Shown here: positions 1-6,374 of the stretch, piece after piece
Numbering within the stretch: position 1 is the stretch's first letter
How the letters are laid out: the number at the start of each line of letters is the position of its first letter
Notes under the pieces: generated by a model
Database searches by the model: none
Told to the model about the DNA's origin: nothing
The model's input: the letters and a program-made list of their open reading frames with translations, nothing else
Position numbers and translations under genes: made by a program
NCBI GenBank assembly: GCA_029256565.1
Contig: JAQSXQ010000028.1
Location: 1 to 9,916 of the forward strand
Source of the DNA: Mycobacterium sp.
GTDB lineage: Bacteria > Actinomycetota > Actinomycetes > Mycobacteriales > Mycobacteriaceae
Direction: 5' to 3'
DNA length: 9,916 nucleotides

Positions 1-404
1 GACGCGACCGGCGGACCCGGCGTGCCCGTGCCCGCGACCTCGAGACGGAACGTCCAGTTGCCCGACACCGGGTGGCCGTCGGCCGACGTCACGCGGTAGT
101 TCACCGTGTACGTGCCTGCCGGTCCGGCGGGCAGCATGTCGACCCCGACGACGGCCCCGGCCACCGTCACCGGCCCCGTCGACCAGAGGTTGCCGTCCGG
201 CCCGACGACGGTCATCGCAGCGAAGTCGGACTGCATGGCCTCGTTGAACGTCGCGGTGACGCGTTGCGGGCCGCGGTCGAGAACCGCCTCCGGCGCGGGA
301 TCGGCCCCGGTCCGCGTGGCGTGGGCTGCCGCAGGTCCGGCACCGACCAGCGCGGCGGCCGTCATCAACGTGAACACCATTGCCGCAGCGGCAAGGCGGC
401 GCAT
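1..404 (-). CDS. copC: CopC-domain periplasmic copper-binding protein (partial, C-terminus off the window)
   Basis: This reading frame stays open to the left edge of the window (134 complete codons visible). It starts with a signal peptide of about 27 residues (MRRL, a hydrophobic Ala/Val-rich core, then GPAAA) predicted to be cut just before His-Ala-Thr, which leaves an N-terminal histidine, as expected for Cu(II)-binding CopC. The body carries the CopC hallmarks: PxPxxVLxxGPxxVxxxFNE near residues 37-57 and SADGHPVSG near residues 109-117, whose Asp and His are the usual further Cu(II) ligands. The ATG (404-402) overlaps the ycnI stop by one base (TGATG), so the two genes are probably translationally coupled. 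Actinobacterial CopC proteins often end in a membrane helix or fuse to CopD; the window ends before this can be seen. Role inferred from the family: extracytoplasmic copper binding or delivery. Confidence 0.9.
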   Translation of the reverse strand, partial: MRRLAAAAMVFTLMTAAALVGAGPAAAHATRTGADPAPEAVLDRGPQRVTATFNEAMQSDFAAMTVVGPDGNLWSTGPVTVAGAVVGVDMLPAGPAGTYTVNYRVTSADGHPVSGNWTFRLEVAGTGTPGPPVA

Positions 405-1114
405 CACGACGTCCTCCGGCGCACCAGGGCCACCACGAGGGCGCCCGCGGCCAGCACCAGCGCGCCTCCGGCCAGCCAGCGGGCGGTGTCGTCCGCGCCC
501 GGCCCTGCGGCCCCGGCCGCCGCCGCGGGTGACTCGGCCGCCTGCGGTGACGACGTGGCCGTCCCGGTCGGGGCCTGGTGGTCGTGCCCGCCCGTCGCCG
601 TCCCGGACAGCTCGAGGACCGGTGCCGGGTACTCCGGTTCACCGCCATCGGGCAGCGGTGGCTGATCCCACCGCACCACCCGACCATCGGAGTAGGTCTG
701 CGTCGCGGGGATGCTGATCGACTCCTCGTCGGGCAGGGCCACCGAGACGCGGAACAGCGCGAACTGCTCGGCGGAGATGCCGGTGTTCGGCGCGGCCGTC
801 CACGTCACCGACCGCACGGTTCCCGCGGCGGCGTCGCGGTCGAGCCGCGACGTCCATCCCGGCATGACCTCCGCGCGCGCCGACGCGACGTTCGGGAGGG
901 CCACGCTGAATTGGGTTGTGAGCGTGCCGTTCTCGGATTCGCCAGGTACGCGGAACTCGAGCACCGCGGTGCTGCCGGGCGCCGCGTTCTCGGCGTCGAC
1001 GTGGACGTGCGCGGCGGCAGTGCCCGCGCCGGTGAGCAGGGACAGGGTCACGACGCCGCCGGTGGCGGCGGCCGTGATGAGGGCGCGCGAGGTCGCCCGA
1101 TGTGTGAATCTCAT
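404..1114 (-). CDS. ycnI: YcnI/DUF1775 copper-associated envelope protein
   Basis: The 236-aa product has a signal peptide (residues 1-35, ending GTAAA) with predicted cleavage that exposes His36 in HVHVD. An N-terminal His is the copper-binding feature of YcnI-like DUF1775 proteins. The DUF1775 domain spans about residues 36-168, with motifs VLEFRVP (51-57), TWTAAPNTGISAEQF (104-118) and VVRWDQPP (146-153). Trp149 is a candidate for the Trp of the mono-histidine brace described in this family (recollection, unaligned). An Ala/Thr/Pro linker containing HDH (177-179) leads to a C-terminal helix (about 213-231) and RRR, so the protein is probably anchored facing out. The ATG has only a modest purine stretch (AAAAAGG) upstream. 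It lies 39 bp after the four-helix membrane protein gene and overlaps copC by one base. Pairing with copC supports a role in envelope copper handling. Confidence 0.92.
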   Translation of the reverse strand: MRFTHRATSRALITAAATGGVVTLSLLTGAGTAAAHVHVDAENAAPGSTAVLEFRVPGESENGTLTTQFSVALPNVASARAEVMPGWTSRLDRDAAAGTVRSVTWTAAPNTGISAEQFALFRVSVALPDEESISIPATQTYSDGRVVRWDQPPLPDGGEPEYPAPVLELSGTATGGHDHQAPTGTATSSPQAAESPAAAAGAAGPGADDTARWLAGGALVLAAGALVVALVRRRTS

Positions 1115-1153
1115 TGCGTTGGTTGCCTTTTTGGGTAGTCGTCGGGGGTGTGG

Positions 1154-1684
1154 TCAGCGCGCGCTGACCGGTGGCCCTCGATGCGACAACGACGCGGCGA
1201 GCTGCAGGACGGAGCGGAGGGGGTGGTCGCAGCGGCGGAACACCGCAGTGCGGCCGGCGGGCACCCGGATGGCCGGCGGCAGGACGGCGGCGCGGACGGT
1301 GCGCGAGATCGCGCGGCACGACAGTTCGCCGACGGTCACCAACGCGGCCACGGCCACCAGCGCGCCGACGTGTGCGGCCAGCATGGCCGCGTCGACACCC
1401 GAGGCGGCGGCGCCGTGGTGATGCCCCGACGCCGACAACAGCGCGTGCCCGAGTAACTGGCCGGCACCCATGGCCGCGGTCAGGACCAGGAAGCGGTGGC
1501 CGCCGCGCACGACGACCACGAAACCCCCGACGACGACCGCCAGCACGGCCAGCTGGACGGCTCCCGCGCCCGACGGCAGCCCGCCGCCCGAACCCGCGTG
1601 GGCTGCGGCGGCGAGCGCTGCGGTGAGCGTGCCGACCGCCGCGCCGCGGAGAACCGTGGCGGGTGAGGTCGGGCTGGGCGTCAC
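1154..1684 (-). CDS. four-helix membrane protein with clustered histidines, copper-operon companion
   Basis: The 176-aa protein starts at a GTG only 8 bp after the stop of the Rv3850-like gene. I see no good Shine-Dalgarno, so coupled translation is likely; no other start precedes the first helix. Predicted helices are about 11-30, 41-59, 64-83 and 98-118. Histidines lie in or next to membrane segments: His29 at the end of helix 1, His63, His80, a GHHHG cluster (88-90) in the helix 3-4 loop, and His105. The C-terminal 55 residues are basic and non-membrane. I recognise no named family. Location between a conserved mycobacterial gene and ycnI-copC, together with the histidines, suggests metal (copper) handling in the membrane, but that is inference. 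Rv3851, a short membrane protein at the same relative place in M. tuberculosis, may be a reduced counterpart; I could not align them. Confidence 0.8.
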   Translation of the reverse strand: MTPSPTSPATVLRGAAVGTLTAALAAAAHAGSGGGLPSGAGAVQLAVLAVVVGGFVVVVRGGHRFLVLTAAMGAGQLLGHALLSASGHHHGAAASGVDAAMLAAHVGALVAVAALVTVGELSCRAISRTVRAAVLPPAIRVPAGRTAVFRRCDHPLRSVLQLAASLSHRGPPVSAR

Positions 1685-1692
1685 GAAAGGGG

Positions 1693-2349
1693 TCAGACCA
1701 GACCCAGCCGCGCCATCAGGTCGGCGTCGATCCCGTCGAGCTGCTCGGAGATCGCCGCGTGCGCCGACCGGCGGCGGGTGGCAGGCATGTTCTCCGCGGC
1801 CGCGACGGCGGCGGAGAGGTCGGTCAGGCGTTCGGTGATGGCGGACACGAACTGCTTGGTCTCGGCGTCCTTCGGCTTCTTCTCCGCGACCTTGCGCAGG
1901 GACTGCTCGGCCCCCGCGATGCGAGCGGACAACGCACCCCCGACGCCGGAGAACTGGCCGACCTGGGCGAGCGGAACGCCGAGCTGGTCTGCGCGCCGCT
2001 GGTCGAGGGTGCCACGTGCGGCGACCGACGCGCGGTAGACGATGGGCACCACGATCGGGGCGAGCAGGCGCGCGATGGTCAGGAACCGGCGAATCCGCCC
2101 TGGGCTGAACAGCTTACCTTCGCGGGCTGCCCGCAACTGGGTCTCAGCAACCTTCAGCGCGGTGCGGTCGCTCTCCCGGCGGGCCTGCAGCTCGGCCTTG
2201 AGCGCCCTGGTCTCCCGCTTGTTCTCGACCTTGATGCGCCGCAGGTCGTTCTTGGCCGAGAGCTTGGCCTCCAACTTCGCCTTTGCCTTGATGGCACTGG
2301 CCTCCGCGCGGCGGGTGGCGCGACTCTTGCGGCGTTTGAACAGGCCCAT
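1693..2349 (-). CDS. Rv3850-like conserved protein (DUF6474 type): coiled coil plus hydrophobic segment
   Basis: The start is set at the ATG at 2349-2347, which has a perfect AGGAGG eight bases upstream. An in-frame TTG 24 bp earlier would give a longer product but lies upstream of that ribosome site. The resulting 218 aa begin MGLFKRRKSR and agree with the length I recall for Rv3850. Residues about 10-80 are an Ala/Lys/Glu/Arg-rich predicted coiled coil. A hydrophobic stretch near 90-108 (FLTIARLLAPIVVPIVY) could be a membrane helix or re-entrant segment, and the rest is a helical, charged domain ending DLMARLGLV. It is the first gene of a tight minus-strand run leading to ycnI and copC. Its function is unknown to me. 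In M. tuberculosis the homologue directly follows espR, whereas here a three-gene plus-strand block separates them. Confidence 0.88.
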   Translation of the reverse strand: MGLFKRRKSRATRRAEASAIKAKAKLEAKLSAKNDLRRIKVENKRETRALKAELQARRESDRTALKVAETQLRAAREGKLFSPGRIRRFLTIARLLAPIVVPIVYRASVAARGTLDQRRADQLGVPLAQVGQFSGVGGALSARIAGAEQSLRKVAEKKPKDAETKQFVSAITERLTDLSAAVAAAENMPATRRRSAHAAISEQLDGIDADLMARLGLV

Positions 2350-2556
2350 CCCGGCTGCCTCCTGGTTGGTCAATCGAGGTCCAGCGACCTGGCTGTGCTG
2401 TGTGCGACCACACTATCGCCGGAACCCCCGGGGCACCGCCTCGCCCCATCCGTAAGGGAATGGTTCTCCGCACCAGCAAACAGCGGGCCTGGGTTGTGCA
2501 ACAATCGAGGTAATCGATGTTTGCCGACCGGCGACCCCGAGAGAGGTGGTGGTGAC
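2350..2556. promoter_or_regulatory. divergent intergenic region with two EspR-like TTTGC boxes
   Basis: This 207-bp region separates the minus-strand Rv3850-like gene from the plus-strand secreted-protein gene and should hold both promoters. The ribosome site of the minus gene is GGAGG near 2357-2361. Two 7-mers match TTTGC[TC][GA], the EspR-site core as I recall it: 2474-2480 (minus, TTTGCTG) and 2520-2526 (plus, TTTGCCG). I found no convincing -35/-10 pair. Similar 7-mers occur by chance elsewhere in the window, so the boxes are suggestive only. Confidence 0.35.
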
Positions 2557-3846
2557 GTGGTTACGCGAGCGCGCATCGCCGCGGCGGCATGCCTGGTGGC
2601 GTCCGGCCTGCTCGTGACGGGTGGCAGTGCGTCACTGGCCTTTGCCAGTCCCGAAGACGGTACGTCCGGCGACACGACCGGCGGCACCGCAGGCACCGGG
2701 ACGGGGCAGGCCGCGGACCCCACTGGCACCGCTCCGGCACCCGGTACGACGCCCGGTTCCACCACGGGTTCGACCGGAACTTCGGGCCCTGCGACCGGTC
2801 CGACGTCCACCGTGGGGAACGGGCGGACCGACGTCGAGCCCACACCGGGCTCCGGCACGGTCACCGGAACGCCGAGCACCCCGACTGCCAGCAAACCCGT
2901 GGAACCTCCGCCGGTCGTCGATCCGCAAACTGGTGAAGATCCCGCGGGCGAACTCGGCGAAGCCGATCCCGAGGCGGCTGCGAAGGGTGAGTCCGACCCG
3001 TCGGCGACCGGCGCGCCATCCCCCGCGGCCGCCGTCGAGGCGCCGGTCACGGAGCCGGCCGTCTTGCCGGATCCGGTCATCATCGTTCCCGGCCAGGAAG
3101 GCCTGGTTGCCTTGGCCGACCCGACCGACCCGGAGGTGCTACCGGCCTTCCAGTGGCCGTGGTCGTGGTGGTTCAACGCCCAGCCGCCCAGCGGTGACTC
3201 GGGCGGTGGCGGAAGTACCGGCGAGCAGCCGGTGTTCAACCCGCCGCAATTGCCGCAGATGCAGTTGCCGCGGTTGCAGTTCCCCGACCTCACTCAACTC
3301 CCCGGCACGCTCACGCAGATCCCCGGGCAGTGGGTCACCGACTTCACCACCTTCGCGCAGCCCTGGCTCGACGCCGTGACGGGTCTGGCGACCGCTGCCT
3401 CGCAGCTGCCGTTCCAGCCGATCACCCTGCCCGCCTTCCCCCCGGGGACCGGCGCGGGCGCGGGTCCCGGCGGCGGTGGCGGCGGAGCGAATGCCGGTGG
3501 CGCCACCATCCCCGGTGTGCCGAGGCTGGCGCCGCCCGCCGCCGCTCCTCGTCCCGAGGGCACCCCTGATTTCGGCAAGCCGGCCGAGCAGGCGCCCCTG
3601 CCCGAGCAGCAACCGACGAACCCCGTCGCCACTGCGGCCGGGAATCAGCTCCTTCCCGCACCGACGTACCGGATGGGCTACGTCGAATACCTGCGCGCAG
3701 CAGGACTCGGTCAGGTCGCGGCCGTCGCCGTACCCGGCGTGACCGGAATCCTCGTCTTGACGGGTGCCGGTGGTCTCATCGGTTACCGCCAGGCACGGGC
3801 CGGGCGCGCGGTGCATGCGGGAGGCCCAGCGCGCTTCATGGGCTGA
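2557..3846 (+). CDS. secreted Gly/Pro/Thr-rich protein with C-terminal membrane anchor
   Basis: The frame is open far upstream (from 1663), but that part lies opposite the Rv3850-like gene and is not credible. The chosen start is the GTG at 2557, preceded by GAGAGAGGTGG, which begins a signal peptide VTRARIAAAACLVASGLLV ending SLAFA (cleavage near residue 30). The mature 399 residues contain a Gly/Thr/Pro low-complexity stretch (about 31-150), then a Trp-rich motif FQWPWSWWFN (198-207), a Gly-rich patch, and a Pro/Leu/Gln segment with PQLPQMQLPRLQF. Next come another Gly-rich tract near residues 304-315, a Pro/Glu/Gln linker and a conserved-looking tail. The tail, RMGYVEYLRAAG followed by a hydrophobic helix (about 386-409) and a basic end finishing in ARFMG, resembles tails I have seen on other mycobacterial exported proteins. 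It is probably surface-exposed or periplasm-spanning, tethered by the C-terminal helix. No enzymatic domain is visible. It may be cotranscribed with the peptidase gene 62 bp downstream. Confidence 0.82.
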   Translation: MVTRARIAAAACLVASGLLVTGGSASLAFASPEDGTSGDTTGGTAGTGTGQAADPTGTAPAPGTTPGSTTGSTGTSGPATGPTSTVGNGRTDVEPTPGSGTVTGTPSTPTASKPVEPPPVVDPQTGEDPAGELGEADPEAAAKGESDPSATGAPSPAAAVEAPVTEPAVLPDPVIIVPGQEGLVALADPTDPEVLPAFQWPWSWWFNAQPPSGDSGGGGSTGEQPVFNPPQLPQMQLPRLQFPDLTQLPGTLTQIPGQWVTDFTTFAQPWLDAVTGLATAASQLPFQPITLPAFPPGTGAGAGPGGGGGGANAGGATIPGVPRLAPPAAAPRPEGTPDFGKPAEQAPLPEQQPTNPVATAAGNQLLPAPTYRMGYVEYLRAAGLGQVAAVAVPGVTGILVLTGAGGLIGYRQARAGRAVHAGGPARFMG

Positions 3847-3908
3847 TCGGAGTCGTCCGCGCAAGCGGAACTAAGACGTCATAGTCGAACCGTGGAGAGG
3901 GGGTCGAA

Positions 3909-4400
3909 TTGCCCGCCAGCCGTCGTGTCACCCGCGCGGTCAACGAGGTTCTCGACCTCGCACCTCGACGTGGTGAGGTGTCACTCGCTCGTCTCGTCGA
4001 CGCGGTCGCGGATCATCGCGGCCGACCGATCGAACTGAAGATGGCCGACCTGCCCGCCGGCGTCTGCGGCCAGTGGCGGCAGTACACCGACCGCGACGTC
4101 TTCCTCATTCAGCGGGGTCTGCCCGCGGGCGACCGCACCCTGGCGCACGAACTCGGCCACCTGGTACTCGACCACGAGGGCATCTCGGTCGTCGAAGCCG
4201 CCCGTGACACCGTCGAACTGGCCAGCTCGGACCTCATCGGCTACATGCTCAACCAGCGCACGGGCTGCATGGGCCCCGCAGGCGAGGACGCCGAACAGGA
4301 AGCCGAGGACTTCGCCGCACTGCTGATCTACCGCCTGGGCCGGCTGCCGTCGGACCGCTCTTCGATCGTGCAGGTACGGCTCGGAGAGGCGTTTGGTTGA
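3909..4400 (+). CDS. stand-alone ImmA/IrrE-type zinc metallopeptidase
   Basis: The 163-aa protein has the zinc-peptidase motif HELGHLVLDHE (His80, Glu81, His84) preceded by GDRTLA, as in the ImmA/IrrE (M78-like) family. The probable third ligand lies in the EQEAEDFAALL helix (Glu129 by alignment to the family's ExxA[ND]xFA pattern). Unlike many IrrE-like proteins it has no N-terminal helix-turn-helix, so it must be guided to a substrate by another protein. The start is a TTG with GGAGAGGGGG just upstream; I see no better one. No signal peptide is present, so it acts in the cytosol. Its stop overlaps the TTG start of the next gene by four bases (TTGA), which indicates coupling. Databases often label relatives of this pair 'toxin-antitoxin system, toxin component', but no toxin-antitoxin partner is visible. 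An inferred role is cleavage of an XRE-type regulator; EspR, encoded next door, is one candidate. Confidence 0.88.
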   Translation: MPASRRVTRAVNEVLDLAPRRGEVSLARLVDAVADHRGRPIELKMADLPAGVCGQWRQYTDRDVFLIQRGLPAGDRTLAHELGHLVLDHEGISVVEAARDTVELASSDLIGYMLNQRTGCMGPAGEDAEQEAEDFAALLIYRLGRLPSDRSSIVQVRLGEAFG

Positions 4401-5509
4401 TCGTCTGGGTCATCGCCGGTCTCCTCGGCCTGGCGACCGGCCTTCGCATCGGCTGGGCGCTGGTCAACAAGCAGTCGCTCGTCAGCGCGGCGATGATCTT
4501 GGCGCTCGGCAGTCTGGGGCTGGTGGCAGCGCTGAACTGGCAGCCGCTCACCCTGCTGATCGACACCCTGCTGCGCTGGCCGAACGTGTCCACCGTGCTG
4601 AGCCACGTCGCATTGGTGGCGTGCGCGGCCGGTAGTTGCGTGATGATCACCTCGGCGTCGTCGGCCCGCAAGCCCGCGACGGTTCGGCGCATCGCGATCA
4701 TCCAGTACTCGGTGGCCGCCTTCATCGCGGTCGTCACGCTGGTCGCCTTCTTCACCACGCCGCAGCAGCCGGAGATGTCGCCCGAGGAGTACCTGCGCCG
4801 CAACCTGGGGTCCAGCGGTACGGCGTTCACGTGGCTGCTGCCGCTGCTCTACGTTCTGCTGGCGCTGACCCTGGTGGCGTGGGCGGGCGTTCGCCACTCG
4901 AATCGCACGCGGCGGGGGCGCGCCCTGTTCCTGTTCACCGTCGGCATCGCGCTGATCGTCATGGCCAGTGCGTTCTTCCTGCTGCGGGCGGTGGGCAACA
5001 CCCGCTTCATCGGCGTTGGCTCGGCGGCGACTCTGTTGGGCTGCGCGATGTTGGTGGTCGCCAGCGGCTCACTGCTGCCGAGCGTGGAGGACTGGTTCGG
5101 CGCCAGACGCGAACTGCGCGTGATTCAGCCACTGCTGCAGGAGTTGAGCCGACGGCAGCCGAACATCGGGATCGGTGTGCGGCCCCGTGGGCCGCTGCTG
5201 TTCCGGGTTGCCGAGCAGATGTCGCTGATCTCGGACGCGCTCTATCTGGAGGCCACCCGGGTGCTCGAGGATGCGGACCATCACGCGTTCGACGAACCGG
5301 GCGCCGACGTTGCACCGGAGGCGCAGGCACGTCGAATCGCCGAGTGGATTCATGCCGGAGAAGGTGGAGCCGAACCGACGGCAAACGACCGGTTTCCCGG
5401 CCCTACGTGGCTGCGTCAGCCGCCGACGTACTCGGATCGTGAGTGGATTCTGGCCATCGCCGATCAGTATCGACGGATGAACGGCGCGGTGGAGGTTGCC
5501 GCGTCGTAA
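4397..5509 (+). CDS. MAB_1171c-family putative transporter/membrane sensor with C-terminal DUF6545-like domain
   Basis: The 370-aa product starts at a TTG (4397) that overlaps the peptidase stop, with GGAGAGG seven bases upstream inside the peptidase gene. About seven membrane helices are predicted (approx. 3-20, 29-48, 68-87, 100-122, 145-168, 177-197, 204-225). A soluble C-terminal domain of about 145 residues follows. That domain, with LRVIQPLLQELSRRQPNIGI and FRVAEQMSLISDALYLE, resembles the DUF6545 region of actinobacterial MAB_1171c-family proteins, which often sit beside ImmA/IrrE peptidase genes. The family is called a putative transporter, but no transport substrate is known to me; a membrane sensor controlling the peptidase is equally possible. 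The gene ends 62 bp before the espR stop, in convergent orientation. Confidence 0.85.
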   Translation: MIVWVIAGLLGLATGLRIGWALVNKQSLVSAAMILALGSLGLVAALNWQPLTLLIDTLLRWPNVSTVLSHVALVACAAGSCVMITSASSARKPATVRRIAIIQYSVAAFIAVVTLVAFFTTPQQPEMSPEEYLRRNLGSSGTAFTWLLPLLYVLLALTLVAWAGVRHSNRTRRGRALFLFTVGIALIVMASAFFLLRAVGNTRFIGVGSAATLLGCAMLVVASGSLLPSVEDWFGARRELRVIQPLLQELSRRQPNIGIGVRPRGPLLFRVAEQMSLISDALYLEATRVLEDADHHAFDEPGADVAPEAQARRIAEWIHAGEGGAEPTANDRFPGPTWLRQPPTYSDREWILAIADQYRRMNGAVEVAAS

Positions 5510-5545
5510 GCAGCGGATCCGTCAATTTTCGCCGGACGCCGAGGG

Positions 5546-5564
5546 GGCACCGCGGGGCGGTGCC
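5546..5564. terminator. bidirectional hairpin terminator between convergent genes
   Basis: A perfect 8-bp stem, GGCACCGC / GCGGTGCC, closes a GGG loop (loop 5554-5556). It lies between the stop of the MAB_1171c-type gene (5509) and the stop of espR (5572-5574, minus). There is no T-tract, as is common for high-GC actinobacterial terminators. Its place between two convergent stops supports a shared terminator. Confidence 0.6.
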
Positions 5565-5571
5565 GCCCGGG

Positions 5572-5970
5572 CTAATCGTCCAGGTGCTCTTGGCGGCGGA
5601 GCTCGTCGACCTTCTCCACCAGGTCCTGCTTGGCCTCGGGTGACAGCCCAACGGTCCTCGCCGCAATACGACGGATGCCCTCGTCGCGCATGCTCGCGAG
5701 CCACGTCAGCTCCTTGTCGAGCTTCTCGTAGTACTCGTCGTCGGTGAAGTACGCCGGCTTGATCCGGAAGAAGTTGGCAAGTGCGGCCATGGTGGCTACC
5801 GAGGGGTTGGTCCGGTTGCCCGAGCGGAGCTGCGACAGGTACGGAGCCGACATCGTGATGCCCTCCGACTTGAGGGCAGCAATCACTTCAGCCGACGTGT
5901 GCGGGCCGCGTCCGGGCGGGTAGACCGTGTCGAAGAGGCGGTTCAGCCGCGCGGAAAACGTCATGCTCAT
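5572..5970 (-). CDS. espR: EspR, XRE-type nucleoid-associated regulator
   Basis: The 132-aa sequence is strongly similar to M. tuberculosis EspR (Rv3849): FSARLNRLFDTVYPPGRG, a helix-turn-helix region about 24-57 containing SAPYLSQLRSGNRTNPS, and a dimer domain with FFRIKPAYFTDDEYYEKLDK. The start is the ATG at 5970, which gives MSMTF (Mtb MSTTF) and has GGAGG eight bases upstream; longer in-frame readings to 6081 run through promoter DNA. From family knowledge, EspR binds many genomic sites as a dimer of dimers, activates espACD and so affects ESX-1, and controls cell-wall genes. Unlike Mtb, espR is followed here by convergent peptidase and membrane protein genes rather than the Rv3850 homologue. 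Most divergence lies in the last 40 residues. Autoregulation is plausible (see the promoter region). Confidence 0.96.
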   Translation of the reverse strand: MSMTFSARLNRLFDTVYPPGRGPHTSAEVIAALKSEGITMSAPYLSQLRSGNRTNPSVATMAALANFFRIKPAYFTDDEYYEKLDKELTWLASMRDEGIRRIAARTVGLSPEAKQDLVEKVDELRRQEHLDD

Positions 5971-6374
5971 CGAAAAATCCTCCACTAAACAGTACGGTCG
6001 GGCGTCTCGGTTCCGTATTTGCTGATCATCGTAGCGATTGAAGCCGCGAGAGCCAAGTGCAAACCACCCGAAACTCGACACTACCCTCCGCGGCTCTGGC
6101 CTGCCATACCGTCTAGCAGGACTTTGTCCGGGCCACGGCCACGTCGACGAGCATCTTGGCTAAGCAAATACTAACGCGGTCGTTGTTTTGCCCAAGTCGC
6201 AGGGGCCGAAGCGCGCGTCGCGTCCGGCTCGCGGATCACGCGCCGCTACCGGCGGGAACGGGTGGACATACTGAGATCGTCATTTGCTCAGGATGTGACA
6301 ACTTTATGACCTCGATAGCTACGTCATGCCCCGCACGCAGTCGGTTCAGTGGGCGGGCCGCGCCTTGGAGTCGA
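5971..6374. other. 404-bp espR upstream region with five TTTGC boxes
   Basis: This gene-free stretch lies between the GDT1-family stop and espR. It is visibly more AT-rich than the coding DNA around it. It holds the espR promoter and five TTTGC cores: 6018-6024 (plus, TTTGCTG), 6057-6063 (minus, TTTGCAC), 6162-6168 (minus, TTTGCTT), 6187-6193 (plus, TTTGCCC) and 6283-6289 (plus, TTTGCTC). Only the first fully matches TTTGC[TC][GA], the recalled EspR core. A weak GC hairpin (6352-6364) just after the GDT1-family stop has no T-tract. Open frames across this region on either strand lack ribosome sites and look non-coding. Confidence 0.4.
6028..6056 (-). promoter_or_regulatory. espR promoter, SigA-like
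   Basis: On the minus strand TTGGCT (6056-6051) is separated by exactly 17 bp from TACGAT (6033-6028), a good match to mycobacterial SigA-type -35 and TANNNT -10 elements. Transcription would start near 6020 and give a leader of about 50 nt before the ATG at 5970. A TTTGCTG box (6018-6024, plus) sits at the predicted start point and a TTTGCAC box (6057-6063, minus) directly upstream of the -35. Confidence 0.55.

Noticed and set aside
1663..2556. N-terminal extension of the secreted-protein frame (a 727-aa reading from 1663)
   Set aside because: It runs antisense across the Rv3850-like gene, which has a perfect ribosome site and known-family match. The signal peptide and its own ribosome site start at 2557.
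3856..3869. Short hairpin TCCGC-GCAA-GCGGA after the secreted-protein gene
   Set aside because: The stem has only 5 bp and no T-tract follows; not strong enough to call a terminator before the peptidase gene.
5971..6081. 37-residue N-terminal extension of EspR
   Set aside because: EspR orthologues start at MSxTF, which has GGAGG upstream here; the extension covers the predicted promoter.
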